The notes below the pieces were generated by a model that was not told the origin of the DNA, did not search any database, and saw only the letters and a list, made by a program, of their open reading frames with translations. 64,000 nucleotides of DNA from Phialocephala subalpina. Lineage: Eukaryota > Ascomycota > Leotiomycetes > Helotiales > Mollisiaceae. This document shows, piece by piece, positions 11,660 to 21,994 of this stretch; position 1 is the stretch's first letter; each line of letters starts with the position of its first letter. Location of the stretch: contig FJOG01000005.1 in NCBI GenBank assembly GCA_900073065.1, positions 1,613,741 through 1,677,740 of the forward strand, in the 5' to 3' direction. Made by a program: the position numbers and the translations under genes.

Positions 11660-13858
11660 ATGACTGCCTACAGCTACACACCCTTGAGTGACTCCTCAGA
11701 GAACTGTCGCTTCCTCATCTTGAAGCCGGAGGCACTCAGAGACACACCGTGGGAACCGGAGTTAAGGAACATGATTACGACTCCATCTTACTCGGATTCC
11801 GCGTCAACTGAAGGAAGCAGAGCACTTCGCGGCTTGATCGTGGAAACACCGTTGTCTGTGGCAGCAGATAGAGGGTTCTCCGCGCTTTCGTATTGCTGGG
11901 GTTCAGACGACCGCTGCTTCGAGATTCTGATAAATGATGGCCAGCGCCTGGGTATCACACAAGAGCTTGAGAATGCAATCCGACATCTTGCTGTGTCAAT
12001 TATATGGATCGATCAAATTTGCATCGATCAGACGAATCTCCAAGAGAAGGCTGCACAGATACCTCTCATGGCTCGCATCTATCGCGAAGCTACCGAAGTC
12101 ATCATATGGTTAGGGCTGCCATCAGCAGACTCAAACATTGCGTTCGAGTATGCTGCCAAGATCTCAGTTCTATACACATTGACACAACGTTGCTTCAAGG
12201 AAAACTTCTCTCACGATGCCGACCCACTCCAGATATCCAAACCTTTGGGCGAGGCTGAGCTTGCGAACGGACGCCTGAACAATGAAACAGCAATGGCAAT
12301 GTTGCATCTCTTCCAGCGACCTTGGTTCGGGAGGATGTGGACGATTCAAGAACAATTGTTGGCCAAGTCTGGACACTTTCAGTGTGGCCTCCAGTCTCTC
12401 CATATCTGGGATATGCTTCGCGCCGCAACGTTTATGAAAGTGGTTTCGAATTTTCTAGGAGATGGGATACTATCAATGCCAGGGACGTCAGGACCAGCAT
12501 GGCTCAAAGAAAAAGAGTCGTGGGGCCCGTTCATCAGAAGGCAATCAATGTCTGATCACTGGCCACTTCACCAGCTTCTTCTGGAGGCCCACTTTGGATC
12601 ATCTGCTCCAAGCGCAACAGATGCTCGCGACATGATATATGGAATGCTCAGTCTCGCATCCGACATTGAGCAACTGGGGATTATTCCGAATTATTCAGTC
12701 AGCTGTGAAACTGTCTTCCGTGATATCGCAAGAAGGATAATTGTTCGAGGAGGATTCATTGACTATCTGGCCTATGTCAATGGACGAGCTCCGGTGCCGA
12801 ACTTACCAAGTTGGGCTTACGACCCAAGGGTTGCAAACAAGATCTTTGGGGCGCCGCTCAATACCGGGACCCTTCCATTAAATGTGAGTAGTGACGATAA
12901 GCAGCATCTCCGTGCCTGTCCATTCAACGTGAGTGGTGACAAGCGTCAGCCTCTCTGTGATGTGGATATGGATGTGGATGAGGGGGAGCAAAAGGAGTTT
13001 CTAAGAATTCAAGGAGTCGAGGTCGACAGGATATCGGACCTTGGAAACTTCAAGATCTTTGAAGGAGATGACATTGCTTATGTCGAAGTCATATGGCTGG
13101 TTATGATTGTGGCGTACCTTCATCAGCGTGATAAAGACAAACTTGAAAGCCTTTATAGCTTTCCGGAGAGGGCTTTAGAAGCAATTTGGCGAACGCCTCT
13201 TGAAGATTGCTATTATGAGGTTGGCGAGGGGGCTAGACGAGCGGATAGACGAGCCTATGTAGGATGGGAGCAGATCTTCAGAGACGTGCAAAATTTTGCC
13301 ACAGCCTCTTCTTCGACAACAGCTATGGCAAACGATACTCAAAATGGTCAAGATGGTCAAGATGGCCATCATTTGCTACTATTCGCAAGAATTCCTGGTA
13401 AGTTAAATCCATTCGAGGATGGCCGATCACAGAGCTTGCCTATAGCAGGACAGGATCTTGACGCAGGTGAGATCGAAAGTAACATCAATACAGGCACCAA
13501 CGGAGCCGCTATTTTCCAGCCGCTCGTAGTTCTTTCGGATATAGCAAAGGTGTTTCGGATGTTTCCGACCACCACAACGAACGAGCAATACGAGTGGACT
13601 AATCGAATTAGAAAGCTCAAGTCTCGAAGACCTTTCGTTACCCAGAAAGGCTACCTTGGTATGGCGCCATCTCGAAGTCAAGCCGATGATGTGGTAGTGG
13701 TATTATATGGGGGGAAAGTACCATATGTCATCCGACCTATTCCAGGAAACCCCGACCACTTCGAGTTAATTGGCGCTTGTTATTGCGACGGAATTATGGA
13801 CGGAGAATTATTTCAGACAACGAAAGAAGTGGAAGACAGAATATTCGTTTTGGTTTGA
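11660..13858 (+). CDS. HET-domain (heterokaryon incompatibility) protein
   Basis: A single 732-codon exon. The HET domain lies at residues about 70-245: LSYCWG at 76-81, WIDQICIDQTN at 116-126, then EKAAQIPLMARIYREA and VIIWLG, and RPWFGRMWTIQEQ. HET proteins take part in non-self recognition between fungal individuals; over-activation of the domain causes cell death. The rest, including a C-terminal part of about 480 residues, has no second domain I recognise (no NACHT or WD40 repeats). The ATG follows an ordinary leader with CAATAACC before it. The gene sits between an RIP-degraded retroelement block and a broken gene, a typical accessory setting. What triggers it is unknown. Confidence 0.9.
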   Translation: MTAYSYTPLSDSSENCRFLILKPEALRDTPWEPELRNMITTPSYSDSASTEGSRALRGLIVETPLSVAADRGFSALSYCWGSDDRCFEILINDGQRLGITQELENAIRHLAVSIIWIDQICIDQTNLQEKAAQIPLMARIYREATEVIIWLGLPSADSNIAFEYAAKISVLYTLTQRCFKENFSHDADPLQISKPLGEAELANGRLNNETAMAMLHLFQRPWFGRMWTIQEQLLAKSGHFQCGLQSLHIWDMLRAATFMKVVSNFLGDGILSMPGTSGPAWLKEKESWGPFIRRQSMSDHWPLHQLLLEAHFGSSAPSATDARDMIYGMLSLASDIEQLGIIPNYSVSCETVFRDIARRIIVRGGFIDYLAYVNGRAPVPNLPSWAYDPRVANKIFGAPLNTGTLPLNVSSDDKQHLRACPFNVSGDKRQPLCDVDMDVDEGEQKEFLRIQGVEVDRISDLGNFKIFEGDDIAYVEVIWLVMIVAYLHQRDKDKLESLYSFPERALEAIWRTPLEDCYYEVGEGARRADRRAYVGWEQIFRDVQNFATASSSTTAMANDTQNGQDGQDGHHLLLFARIPGKLNPFEDGRSQSLPIAGQDLDAGEIESNINTGTNGAAIFQPLVVLSDIAKVFRMFPTTTTNEQYEWTNRIRKLKSRRPFVTQKGYLGMAPSRSQADDVVVVLYGGKVPYVIRPIPGNPDHFELIGACYCDGIMDGELFQTTKEVEDRIFVLV

Positions 13859-13931
13859 AGTCTACAGACTTGGAGCAAATCCTCTCCTCTGGTGGTACTT
13901 CACTTCTGCACCAAGTGTCAATTGTCATTGC

Positions 13932-14486
13932 CCGAGTACTGCACAGCGCGATAACGATGAGTTCAAATCCGATGTCGACATCTGGTTCAAGGGTTATTGC
14001 ATGGCCTAATGTCAACATCAAATTGTCTTTCTAGAAAGAAAAGAAGGCACAGGCCAAAACGGCACAATCAAGTCGGTACTATTCCATTTCGCATGGGACG
14101 AAGACGGTGCCGATAAAATCACTGGCTCTCGAATCTTCGAGACTATCGACTGGCCATCGACACTTTCTTCAATGTGGAAGCACAAGGCTTTCGATGGTCG
14201 CCAATGGAACGATCTCCCTAAGGATATATTAATACATTACCAAAAGGCAGCTCTCAGTGCAAAGTATTGCTACGAGCTCGACATATCCACCGAATACGGC
14301 GACGACTACAATTACTTTGGGCGAGAGGATTGAGTGCACCCAGACGGAAATGAGGATAATGATGAGGAACACGAAAGCTCGAACAACGAGGACTGGAATG
14401 AGGATGCAGAGGTAAAAGACTCAAGGCATAATGGAGGAAAGATACTGATAATACGTTTTCAGGTAGAACCATCAAGTCGAAACTAA
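13932..14486 (+). pseudogene. Broken gene fragment downstream of HET gene
   Basis: A coding-like frame reads DEFKSDVDIWFK, continues across a possible 42-bp GT-AG intron (13993-14034) into GTIKSVLFHFAWDEDG and SRIFETIDWPSTLSSMWK, and reaches GREDtga at 14331-14333. After the TGA the same frame stays coding-like (VHPDGNEDNDEEHESSNNED). It then meets another GT-AG intron (14412-14462) and a stop at 14486. The TGA could be a mutated Trp. No clear start or 5' part is visible. I do not recognise the family. It may be a 5'-truncated neighbour of the HET gene. Confidence 0.5.
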
Positions 14487-15327
14487 GCAATCCTGCATAA
14501 GGGCAGATCTTTGATGCTCAAGGCTGGAAAGGTGCTGGGGATCGATATTTAGAATCGGGAGGCCGCCTGATGTTGTCACTGCAGACGCAAAAAGTACCAC
14601 ATGAGATATAGAGCGCAGCATGGAATTCACGAATGCATGGCCGTTTCTTTGACATTTATTCGAGTCTGAGTCATATAAACATGCTTCAGGACCAAATTGT
14701 GAAGGGAGTATCAATTTAGGATCAACTTTGCAATCAAATATTGCGTCCAACATTTCTTATTTTGATGCAACAATTTCACAAGGATATAAAGACCAATGAA
14801 AGTGTCGCTTTCGTCAAATAGACCACAGATTCAACATCAAGAACAGGATCGACTATCACTACCATCGATTGAATCGACCACATCGTCCCAGGGTAGGGTA
14901 GTATTGCCATCCTCTTCCACTTTTGCCATATCCTCGCCCAAGAATACCCTGCGTACTAGGCATTGCGACCTCGCTATCGTACGCCTCTAGATTAGACATG
15001 CTCATGCTAGGAAAGTTTGCGGCTATGGTACAAGCTTCAAACACTCTCGCTTGCCCACGTAGCAATGTCTTGGGCTGCAGAAACTGCTTTACTCGAGCAT
15101 GATTGAGCATTTCAACATATCGAAAAGCATCTTTGCATCAAGCGGAATATTCACAAGAAGTACGCAATTGAAATCTCTGCAATCATTGCCCAAAAGCATC
15201 TGGAATCGACAGGACAAATATGGTATTCGTAACAAAACTTTGTACACTCAGTTGAACATCTGATTGTCCATTCTCTAATCAAGGCCTACTAGCAACGTCT
15301 TAAAGCCTCCATGCATAAGGCTAAAGA
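14487..15327. other. Intergenic region
   Basis: Short frames on both strands, none with protein-like composition or motifs. Presumably the 3' flank of the F-box-like gene that ends at 15328. Confidence 0.4.
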
Positions 15328-16518
15328 TTATGAAAAATATTGCGATGAATTTGGAGAGGGAAAACTCGCTTCAACAGGTCCACGGATCGGCTTCCTCTCC
15401 ATCGTGAAGAAAGTCTCCCAGTTCCTTGTGAGCGTGGAATAGCTTTCGTGCCTTGCATCAAGGACGTCCCATCCGAGCAATTCGAAAATCATTCTGCCAT
15501 CCCGGACGGCACGACCTGAATCCTTACACTTCCACAAAATCTCCAGGTCTCGGCCTCCAGCTGTAACATGCTTCTGTTTGCAGATCTGCATCACATTGGG
15601 TATGTCCATACTCATCCAGTTTCCAAAAGGGGTTGGCTGCCAGCCAAACGTCATGTTTCGTAGTCCTGGAATCACATGGTGAGGAAGCAACATAGTCAAC
15701 CTGACTTTGGACCACTTTCCTGGCTGTGCTAGCATTTTCAACACGGTCTCAAGCTTGGGGCTGATATTCTCGACTGCTCCTTCCAAATGTTTCTCATCAT
15801 GATTGTCAAGGCCAAGGCTCAAATCCTCCAACCCTCCTTCCAAAAGTCGATCCTCACCATCCTCGTAATTCTTGCGCGTTGGAAGAATCAAGTGCTTATT
15901 GATAGGGTAGACTATCTCTCTGTCGTTTTCAGTTGCTATTGCTTCGTTCCATCTAGGTAAAGGCTTCGAGTCCGAGCTGCGCACTTCGAATTGAGTTCTT
16001 GCTCCAAGCGGATTCGAAAGCTGCCAAACATGTTGTGGTCGCTGCATCTGGAATTCGAGGTGGGCTAGATATCTTCTGTTCGTAGATCCGATGCCGATGA
16101 GCCATTCAAGCACTGTATCCCAAATCCATTTATCTCCAACGAAGCGAAATGAGTTGTTGCTCCAGAATACCTCAGCTGCTTCCCTCGAGACGTCTCGACT
16201 CACTCGGGACATGCTGATTCCCAGTCGTTCAACAGGAAGTGCATTGGTCTCGTACTCGGATATATTGAATGTCTGTGGGGTAACCTCCCGACGAACCCAA
16301 TCACGTAGGCTGGAAAATGCCACTAGAGACTCTGAGAACTCTTCCAGAGACATGCCGGACCATGCTATCAGGGGCGAAGGAGATATCAGAACAAGGTTGT
16401 AGATGATATCCCGGATTTCGCGGGGGAGGTCGAGGAAGGTGAGCTTGGCTGCAGGAGGCGGTGTGTTGGGATCGAGACAGCCAGTGAGGTTGTCTGGGTT
16501 CTTTTGAAGTTGTGACAT
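15328..16518 (-). CDS. F-box-like / LPxEIRxxIY protein, paralogue 1
   Basis: A single exon. I chose the Met at 16518 (396 aa) rather than the upstream Met at 16626, because the region between is leader-like. The N-terminus has FLDLPREIRDIIYNLVLISP, the LPxEIRxxIY helix of large fungal F-box-like families (2EXR or DUF7730 type). It is followed by NALPVERLGISMSRVSRDVS, EVFWSNNSFRFVGDKW and a long tail. It is clearly related to the gene at 20906-21994: both have LIAWSG, ALPVERL, FRF-G-W and QHVWQL followed by GARTQ. Proteins of this class may be substrate adaptors for ubiquitin ligases, but that is family inference. The two genes are oriented divergently around a transposon-bearing interval. Confidence 0.8.
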   Translation of the reverse strand: MSQLQKNPDNLTGCLDPNTPPPAAKLTFLDLPREIRDIIYNLVLISPSPLIAWSGMSLEEFSESLVAFSSLRDWVRREVTPQTFNISEYETNALPVERLGISMSRVSRDVSREAAEVFWSNNSFRFVGDKWIWDTVLEWLIGIGSTNRRYLAHLEFQMQRPQHVWQLSNPLGARTQFEVRSSDSKPLPRWNEAIATENDREIVYPINKHLILPTRKNYEDGEDRLLEGGLEDLSLGLDNHDEKHLEGAVENISPKLETVLKMLAQPGKWSKVRLTMLLPHHVIPGLRNMTFGWQPTPFGNWMSMDIPNVMQICKQKHVTAGGRDLEILWKCKDSGRAVRDGRMIFELLGWDVLDARHESYSTLTRNWETFFTMERKPIRGPVEASFPSPNSSQYFS

Positions 16519-17135
16519 GATAGATAAGGTGTTGGAAGAGATGGCTGATAGGTGAAAAGTGTGAATGTTTGGACATCTGAAGAAAGAAGGTGCAGGTTGG
16601 ATGTCGGGTTTTCGCTTGACGTTCACCGATCAACATGACACGTGAACCCACTCCATTTACTGCATGGAAAGCTGCTAGATTACTGCTTCTGCGTTTACAA
16701 GTTACTTCATTCGAGATACTTTGGAAAGAAGATACTTTGAAAGAAAGCAATAAGTAGTTGCTTAGAAGTCAAAGGTCCACGTGACTATGTTGGATCTGGG
16801 CTGCAGAGGTGAAGGATATTGGTCTTAAACTATTGTTTAGATCAAGTCATGAACTCCTCGATCGATGAGAGGAGATGAGGATGTATTATTTGCTCAGATA
16901 ATTCATTATTTCAAATACAATATAACTCTGCCATGTCCCATGCCCAATCTTAGCCCCTCTCATATTGAGACTTCTGTCACATTGGAAGTGTGGCGTTGAT
17001 TTTTCAGGAGACTGTAAACACCATCGAGCAGACACGCCTTTTTTAAATTTCTTGAAAGCTCTGTAGTGCAAAGATGATTTCCCACCTCAGAATGGCCTCC
17101 ACAACTGTGGGATATTCTTAATCATGGGAACGCCC
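16519..17135. other. Upstream region of F-box-like paralogue 1
   Basis: Leader and promoter region with no convincing gene. A short minus-strand frame at 16886-17071 has no motif. Confidence 0.35.
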
Positions 17136-17850
17136 TTATTCCTCTTCAGCATTAGATGAAGGAGTGTCATCGCCAACCCCTAACGATGAACAATACTCTA
17201 TATCAACGGAAAGGTCCAAGATTATGTCCTCGTGTTCCACCTTCATATCATGCCGATCGCCACAATAACCGTGGTATTCTAAATCGGGCACCACGATATT
17301 AGACAGCCCTATCAATGGATTCATGACCCCACTCTCCAGAAAGATCTCAGCAGCTCTGGTATCTGCGGCATCAAATAGACAAAGTCCCGATTATCTGCTT
17401 CGTCTGAATCATCGTCGGGATCGTGTTCACGTTCAATTCTGAATACGTCTCAGGAGCTAAGATAATACGAAGTAAGGATATCTCTGGGGAATTTGATAAT
17501 ACAGTTGCAACATCTCGCAGGATTCGGGTTTGTCAAATAAATTGGGAGAATCGAGAGCACCCATCGGGATCGAAGTTGAGGCTCGAATCAATGAATAACT
17601 TTGGCACCACTTTCACCGGAATATCTTCGTCTTTGAAGTCAAAATATAACTGCAGCTCAATCTTTTTGAACCGGGTAAAGACATGCGGATCCATGAGACC
17701 ATCCATAGCGGGGGCTGAGTATATTTGACTGCCATTTGGACCTTCGCCAACGCCGTCGAGCGGATTACGTCTCCAGATCTTCTCACGTGGCTTTGCGATG
17801 TCGTCCCATGGGGTTCGCAGGTAGGTGATATTTCCAGGGCGTATAACCAT
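17136..17850 (-). pseudogene. Broken F-box-like family gene
   Basis: On the minus strand the frame reads GEGPNGSQIYSAPAMDGLMD and HVFTRFKKIELQLYFDF. It meets an in-frame TGA at 17533-17535 (plausibly an Arg CGA mutated C-to-T). It then continues ILRDVATVLSNSPEISLLRI in the same frame, slips frame to EREHDPDDDSDEADNRDFVY, and slips again to DTRAAEIFLESGVMNPLIGL, finishing near 17136. This order (HVFTRF+KI, then LESGVxNPL) is familiar from uncharacterised Leotiomycete proteins with an F-box-like N-terminus. At least one stop and two frame slips mark it as a pseudogene. A possible 5' part continues upstream to about 18109 but could not be matched. Confidence 0.55.
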
Positions 17851-18109
17851 CGCGTGCTTCGAATAGAGAATACCGAGCCCTCTGAGTATAATTGATGATT
17901 ACCACGTAGTATCGAGGTATGTGGTCGCTCTGGAGGGTCCTCAAGGAACTTTCGGTATCCAGCGTCAAGGAAATATTGTGGCGAGAGGACGAGGAGGTAT
18001 CGAAAGATGTACAGTCGGATTTCCAGATGCCGGTGTTAGCTTTTGCAATCAATTGAGGGAGAGATCTTTTACCTGGTGGCAGAAGCAAAAGAGGGCCAAC
18101 GACGTTCAT

Positions 18110-18376
18110 CGATTCCGCATGTTGGGTGGGACTGGCTTCACGGGAGTGGTAGGTAATGCCTCCACTGCACAGAAGATGCCTGCTTGTATTTTCAGTGGTC
18201 GGAGCGATGGTCGGAGCGATGGTCGGAGCAGATTTCGTTGCAGCTCAATATCATGCTGCTTTGCTTGGAGTTAGCAGATGTTGATGAGCGCTCGGCTGCA
18301 GCCGCAAGGTTACAGCGACCTTGCAGCCTCGTGCTGAATCACACGTCACAAGCCGAATACTTCAGCATGCACAATA
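18110..18376. other. Intergenic segment with a 12-bp tandem repeat
   Basis: Contains three head-to-tail copies of GGTCGGAGCGAT at about 18197-18231, the last one imperfect. Otherwise no gene. It abuts the left end of the pogo-type transposon. Confidence 0.5.
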
Positions 18377-18418
18377 ACCGAGATCCACTCTCCGTGCACA
18401 CCCACAGCGAATGCACAC
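18377..18418 (+). repeat. Left terminal inverted repeat of pogo-type element
   Basis: Starts ACCGAGATCCACTCTCCGTG. The first 24 bases match the reverse complement of the right end exactly; the following about 18 bases match with a few differences. Confidence 0.88.
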
Positions 18419-18546
18419 CCCAAAAAAATGTCACCACCTAGCTTCTAAAAATGACCATTTAACAACCACACAAGCTAGAACGTAGAAAAATGTATTTCTA
18501 TTGTCGCAACACCTAGGAGATTCATTTGGATCAATCTAAAATCTAT

Positions 18547-20536
18547 CTACTTGCGTCGTTCGGGAAGAATAACCTTCCGGCCTCTCCTAGTCACATACTC
18601 CACTACTTCTTCTTCCGCACCCACGTATGCAACCTCAACATCCTCATAAGACCCCAAACTCTTAAGATGAGAGCCTCTAAGCTTCAAGATCACTACTTTA
18701 GAAGGTTTGGCCTTCTTAGCAGCTTTTTCGGCTTCTTTTGTAGCTTTTTTAGCTGCCTTAGCCTCCGCAGCTTCGCGTTTTTTGCAGTCGGCCTCCTCCT
18801 TCTTCTGCTCAGCCCTAATCTGCCTATCAGCAGCAGCTTGCTCCTTTCTATCCTCTTTAGCCTTCTTTTCAAGGGCCTCTTTAATAGCTCTAGCATTCGC
18901 AACTGCGATTTTCTTGGCCTCCTTCTCTTCTTTTTCTTTGAGAAGTGCTACTTCTTTCCCCTCCTGGAATCTGAGTGCTTCCTTGATCTCGCAACTACTA
19001 AAGAACTGCCCAGCCCCTATAGCTTCTGTGCCATTCAAATTGAGCTTTTTGCCTCTTTGCCTTTTCTTTTTCTCGATCTCTAAAGCTTCTCTGAAAGCGG
19101 TTGCTCTATGATTGGCGATATCTCTCTCGACAGAGGAGGTCTCGGCTACTTTGATGAGCTTCCTAATCATAGTCTTAAAAGGGTTCTTTTCAAGCTCTTA
19201 CTTGAAGTGGCGAAAGTGCTAAGCTTTGCGAGGTGTAAGAGGCTCTAATCTCTTTCTATTGACAATAATATCTAGTGATCTAGCCCACTCTTTGAACTGA
19301 ATCTAGTCTAGGACTTTAGAGGGGTTAAAGGGCACTAAACTAGTCTTCTCAAAAGCAGAGAGAACATTCTTCTGAGTCAAGGCCAAATCCCAAGCTTTCT
19401 TGAACATGCTATAGAATAGTCTCTTAGTTATAGAGCAGATTCTATCACTCTGGTGTAAGAGCTTATTGACTTGATTGGAGTACTGGGTAAAGAGTGGGAG
19501 GAATGCACCGACATCACAAGGCTGCAGTCTGTGAGTGCTGTGAGGAGGGAGGATCAAAACGCACCACCTTAGCCTATCACATTAATCGAGAAAGGCTATA
19601 TTGATATGACTCGAGTGCCTATCCACAATTAAGAGCCTCTTACTTCTTCCGGCCTTAGCTTTAGTGAGTGGATCAAGCACTTTAACGAAGTAGTTCAGTC
19701 CGAACGCATTACTTGACTAACTATTGGGTGAAGTAGCCATAAACACCTCCTCTTCGCCTAGATCTTGCGCCCATGTGTCTTATAAGGAGTCGGTTGGCCC
19801 CTTGTAAATAAAGGCAAGAGGCAAAGAATTGCCATCGCCGCAGATAGTAACCAATAAGCTGATAAACTCTCTAGATCTATTTTGCGCTGCTTTCTTGCAT
19901 TTCCCATTATCATATAGCTCTTTGGTCATAATTCGCTTCATGGACCGATAGAGGCCAATTAGAAATCCTTTCTCATTTTAATTGTATGTGTTTTCAGGCA
20001 AAATGCGATGCTACTCGATTATTGTTGCGTATTAAATAGAGTAAAGAAGTAATTAGCTTAAGATACTAAAAAAATCATATTATCACGAAATATTAATAGA
20101 AAATAGTTCATATTAGCTTGAAAAACTCCTCAATTATTGGAGCATATTCTGATTTAACTCGCTGGGAGTCAATATTTCTCAAATAGACTGATTTGAGACG
20201 ATTTTAGTGCCGCCGGACAAATCGAGTGCTTTAGTTCTTGTTTAACTCTCTTCTAATGATTTCTTTAGCCAAATTCTTCACGATTTGAGTAGTCGAAGGC
20301 CTGCCACGGGCTGATTGCTTGTTTATCTGAATTATTAGAGCCTTTTCTTAGTGTTTGGATAGAGTAGAGTGGTAGAGGTAAATCGCTTCTTGTCTTGAGG
20401 TTGTTCGAGCTTGATGCCGCCGCATAAGAGTAGTTCGATCGAAAGGGAAGATTCTGGCTATTTCAGAATAATTGGGGATTAATTCTCTATCATATAAGGC
20501 AAGAGCCTCTTGCATTTGGTCTTCGGTCCACTCCAT
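18547..20536 (-). pseudogene. pogo/Fot1-type transposase remnant
   Basis: The N-terminal fragment (20348-20536) starts MEWTEDQMQEALALYD and holds IARIFPFDRTTLMRRHQART, a helix-turn-helix of the pipsqueak/CENP-B type. The middle, broken by stops, keeps KGFLIGLYRSMKRI, SREFISLLVTICGDGN, LPLAFIYKG and LLIVDRHSSHINIAF. The fragment 19303-19557 contains LILPPHSTHRLQPCDVGAF, the conserved pogo DDE C-terminus. The last frame (18547-19170, 207 codons) is open, lysine-rich and coiled-coil-like (REALEIEKKKRQRGKKL), as in Fot1-like transposases. Loss of the first Asp and several stops exclude activity. Confidence 0.85.
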
Positions 20537-20584
20537 TTTAATTATTTAAAGATGATGGTGGGGTTATTTTAATGAAAATTTTAT

Positions 20585-20626
20585 GTGTGCATTCGGTGTG
20601 TCTGTGCACGGAGAGTGGATCTCGGT
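20585..20626 (-). repeat. Right terminal inverted repeat of pogo-type element
   Basis: Ends GGAGAGTGGATCTCGGT followed by TA. Its reverse complement equals the left end over the first 24 bases. Confidence 0.88.
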
Positions 20627-20905
20627 TAACCTCATAATTTTTAACAAGGACCTATGATGAACCTTCAAGATCACCCTTAACAGACCTAAGTCTTTCTTAC
20701 TCCTGCTAAGAGTCACCGGAATGGTAAATATACCTCGAACAACTTTCAAGATTTCGTGCTGATACTTCATAAGCTTTAAATCTAAGCTTGATCGTCAACG
20801 GTTCGTAGGAGTAACGAGACTCGGTAACATCCCAAGCATACAAAGACATCAGGACGAACTCTAAGATTCCATCCCGCAATAGACCTCTCAACAAGCCCTG
20901 CGATA

Positions 20906-21994
20906 ATGGCATCCTTCCTGAGCCTTCCTCTTGAGATCCGCAATCTCATCTACTCATTGGTCTTAATATCACCCACACCTCTCATAGCCTGGTCTGGCAT
21001 GCCTCTTTTCGAGCTCATGGATGAGCCTGCTCACGACCCCAATGGACAACTCGATCCTTCATCATTCAGCATCGACTCCTACCTCGCCGATGCGCTCCCT
21101 GTCGAGCGTCTGGCAGTCAGAATCTCCCTTGTCAACAAACAAGTTTCAGAAGAGGCAGCAGCAATTTTCTGGACCAAGAACACGTTTCGATTTCTTGGGA
21201 AATGGCTATGGGGGTCCGTCGTGGAATGGCTCGCATCTATTGGCGACACGAACCGGGGCCATCTGAAGAGCTTGGAGATGACTTTGATGAAATGGTATAG
21301 CGTGCAGCACGTGTGGCAGCTCCACTACCCAAAGGGAGCGAGGACACAGCTTGATGCTACTATAAGCTATAGTGGAGCGAGAAGACATAACGGCAAAGAG
21401 AAAACTTATCCAAGGAGTCTACATTTGGTTCTTCCAGATATTGAGGATGAGGGAGAATTGATTGGATGTGTCGACAACATCAGTCCTGCGGTCGAGACTG
21501 TGTTCCGGATGCTGGGGAGAACACGGCAAGAATTGGGGCAACAAACAGGGCAGAAGATGAAAATAAGCATGATGATGCCAGAGGACTGGTATCCGGGATT
21601 TCGTTTTTCCGAGTTCGATGTCGAATATTTCGACTGGTACATGAGCATGGATCTGCCGAACGTGATGGAAAGATGCAGGGAACTTCATACCGCAAGCGAG
21701 GGGAACCAAATCGAGATATTGTGGAAGGGTAAAATGGAGGAACCAAATTTCGAGGAATACAGAAGCACGTTGGAAGAGCTCGGATGGGAGATTGTGGATG
21801 AGAGACATGAGCTTGCCACCTGGTGGTGGACGGATGAATTGAGTTGTAAAAATGTCTATTTCAGTTTAAGGAGAAGGAAGATTGAGGGCGATATTGTGGC
21901 CAGTGCTCCTTCCATATACTCGAATGAGCATTACGACTTGGGACCGCAGTGGTGGAACACCCCAGAAGGAAGGAGAGCTCAAGGCATCACGTGA
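20906..21994 (+). CDS. F-box-like / LPxEIRxxIY protein, paralogue 2
   Basis: A single 362-codon exon. The first residues are MASFLSLPLEIRNLIYSLVL, placing the LPxEIRxxIY motif directly at the N-terminus. Shared blocks with the gene at 15328-16518 are LIAWSGM, ALPVERLAVRISLVNKQVS, FRFLGKWLWGSVVEWL, QHVWQL and the C-terminal LEELGWEIVDERHE against FELLGWDVLDARHE. The two genes are therefore paralogues, separated by about 4.4 kb with a pseudogene and transposon between. Role by family only: possible protein-interaction adaptor. Its promoter lies directly next to the transposon end at 20628. Confidence 0.82.
   Translation: MASFLSLPLEIRNLIYSLVLISPTPLIAWSGMPLFELMDEPAHDPNGQLDPSSFSIDSYLADALPVERLAVRISLVNKQVSEEAAAIFWTKNTFRFLGKWLWGSVVEWLASIGDTNRGHLKSLEMTLMKWYSVQHVWQLHYPKGARTQLDATISYSGARRHNGKEKTYPRSLHLVLPDIEDEGELIGCVDNISPAVETVFRMLGRTRQELGQQTGQKMKISMMMPEDWYPGFRFSEFDVEYFDWYMSMDLPNVMERCRELHTASEGNQIEILWKGKMEEPNFEEYRSTLEELGWEIVDERHELATWWWTDELSCKNVYFSLRRRKIEGDIVASAPSIYSNEHYDLGPQWWNTPEGRRAQGIT

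Larger units (their letters stand above)
18375..20628 (-). mobile_element. pogo/Fot1-type Tc1-mariner DNA transposon, degraded
   Basis: Terminal inverted repeats of about 42 bp (18377-18418 and 20585-20626) are flanked on both sides by TA (18375-18376, 20627-20628), the mariner target. Element length between the TAs is 2,250 bp. The minus strand encodes a pogo-type transposase in fragments (20536 down to 18547). Stops and missense changes fit RIP. The first catalytic Asp region reads Y-N-stop-N-E-KGFLIG, so the first Asp is Asn, while the second survives in LLIVDRHSSHINIAF. The element is dead but its ends are well preserved. Confidence 0.9.

Noticed and set aside
18547..19170. A functional lysine-rich gene
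   Set aside because: It is the open C-terminal coil of the degraded pogo-type transposase and lies between the inverted repeats.
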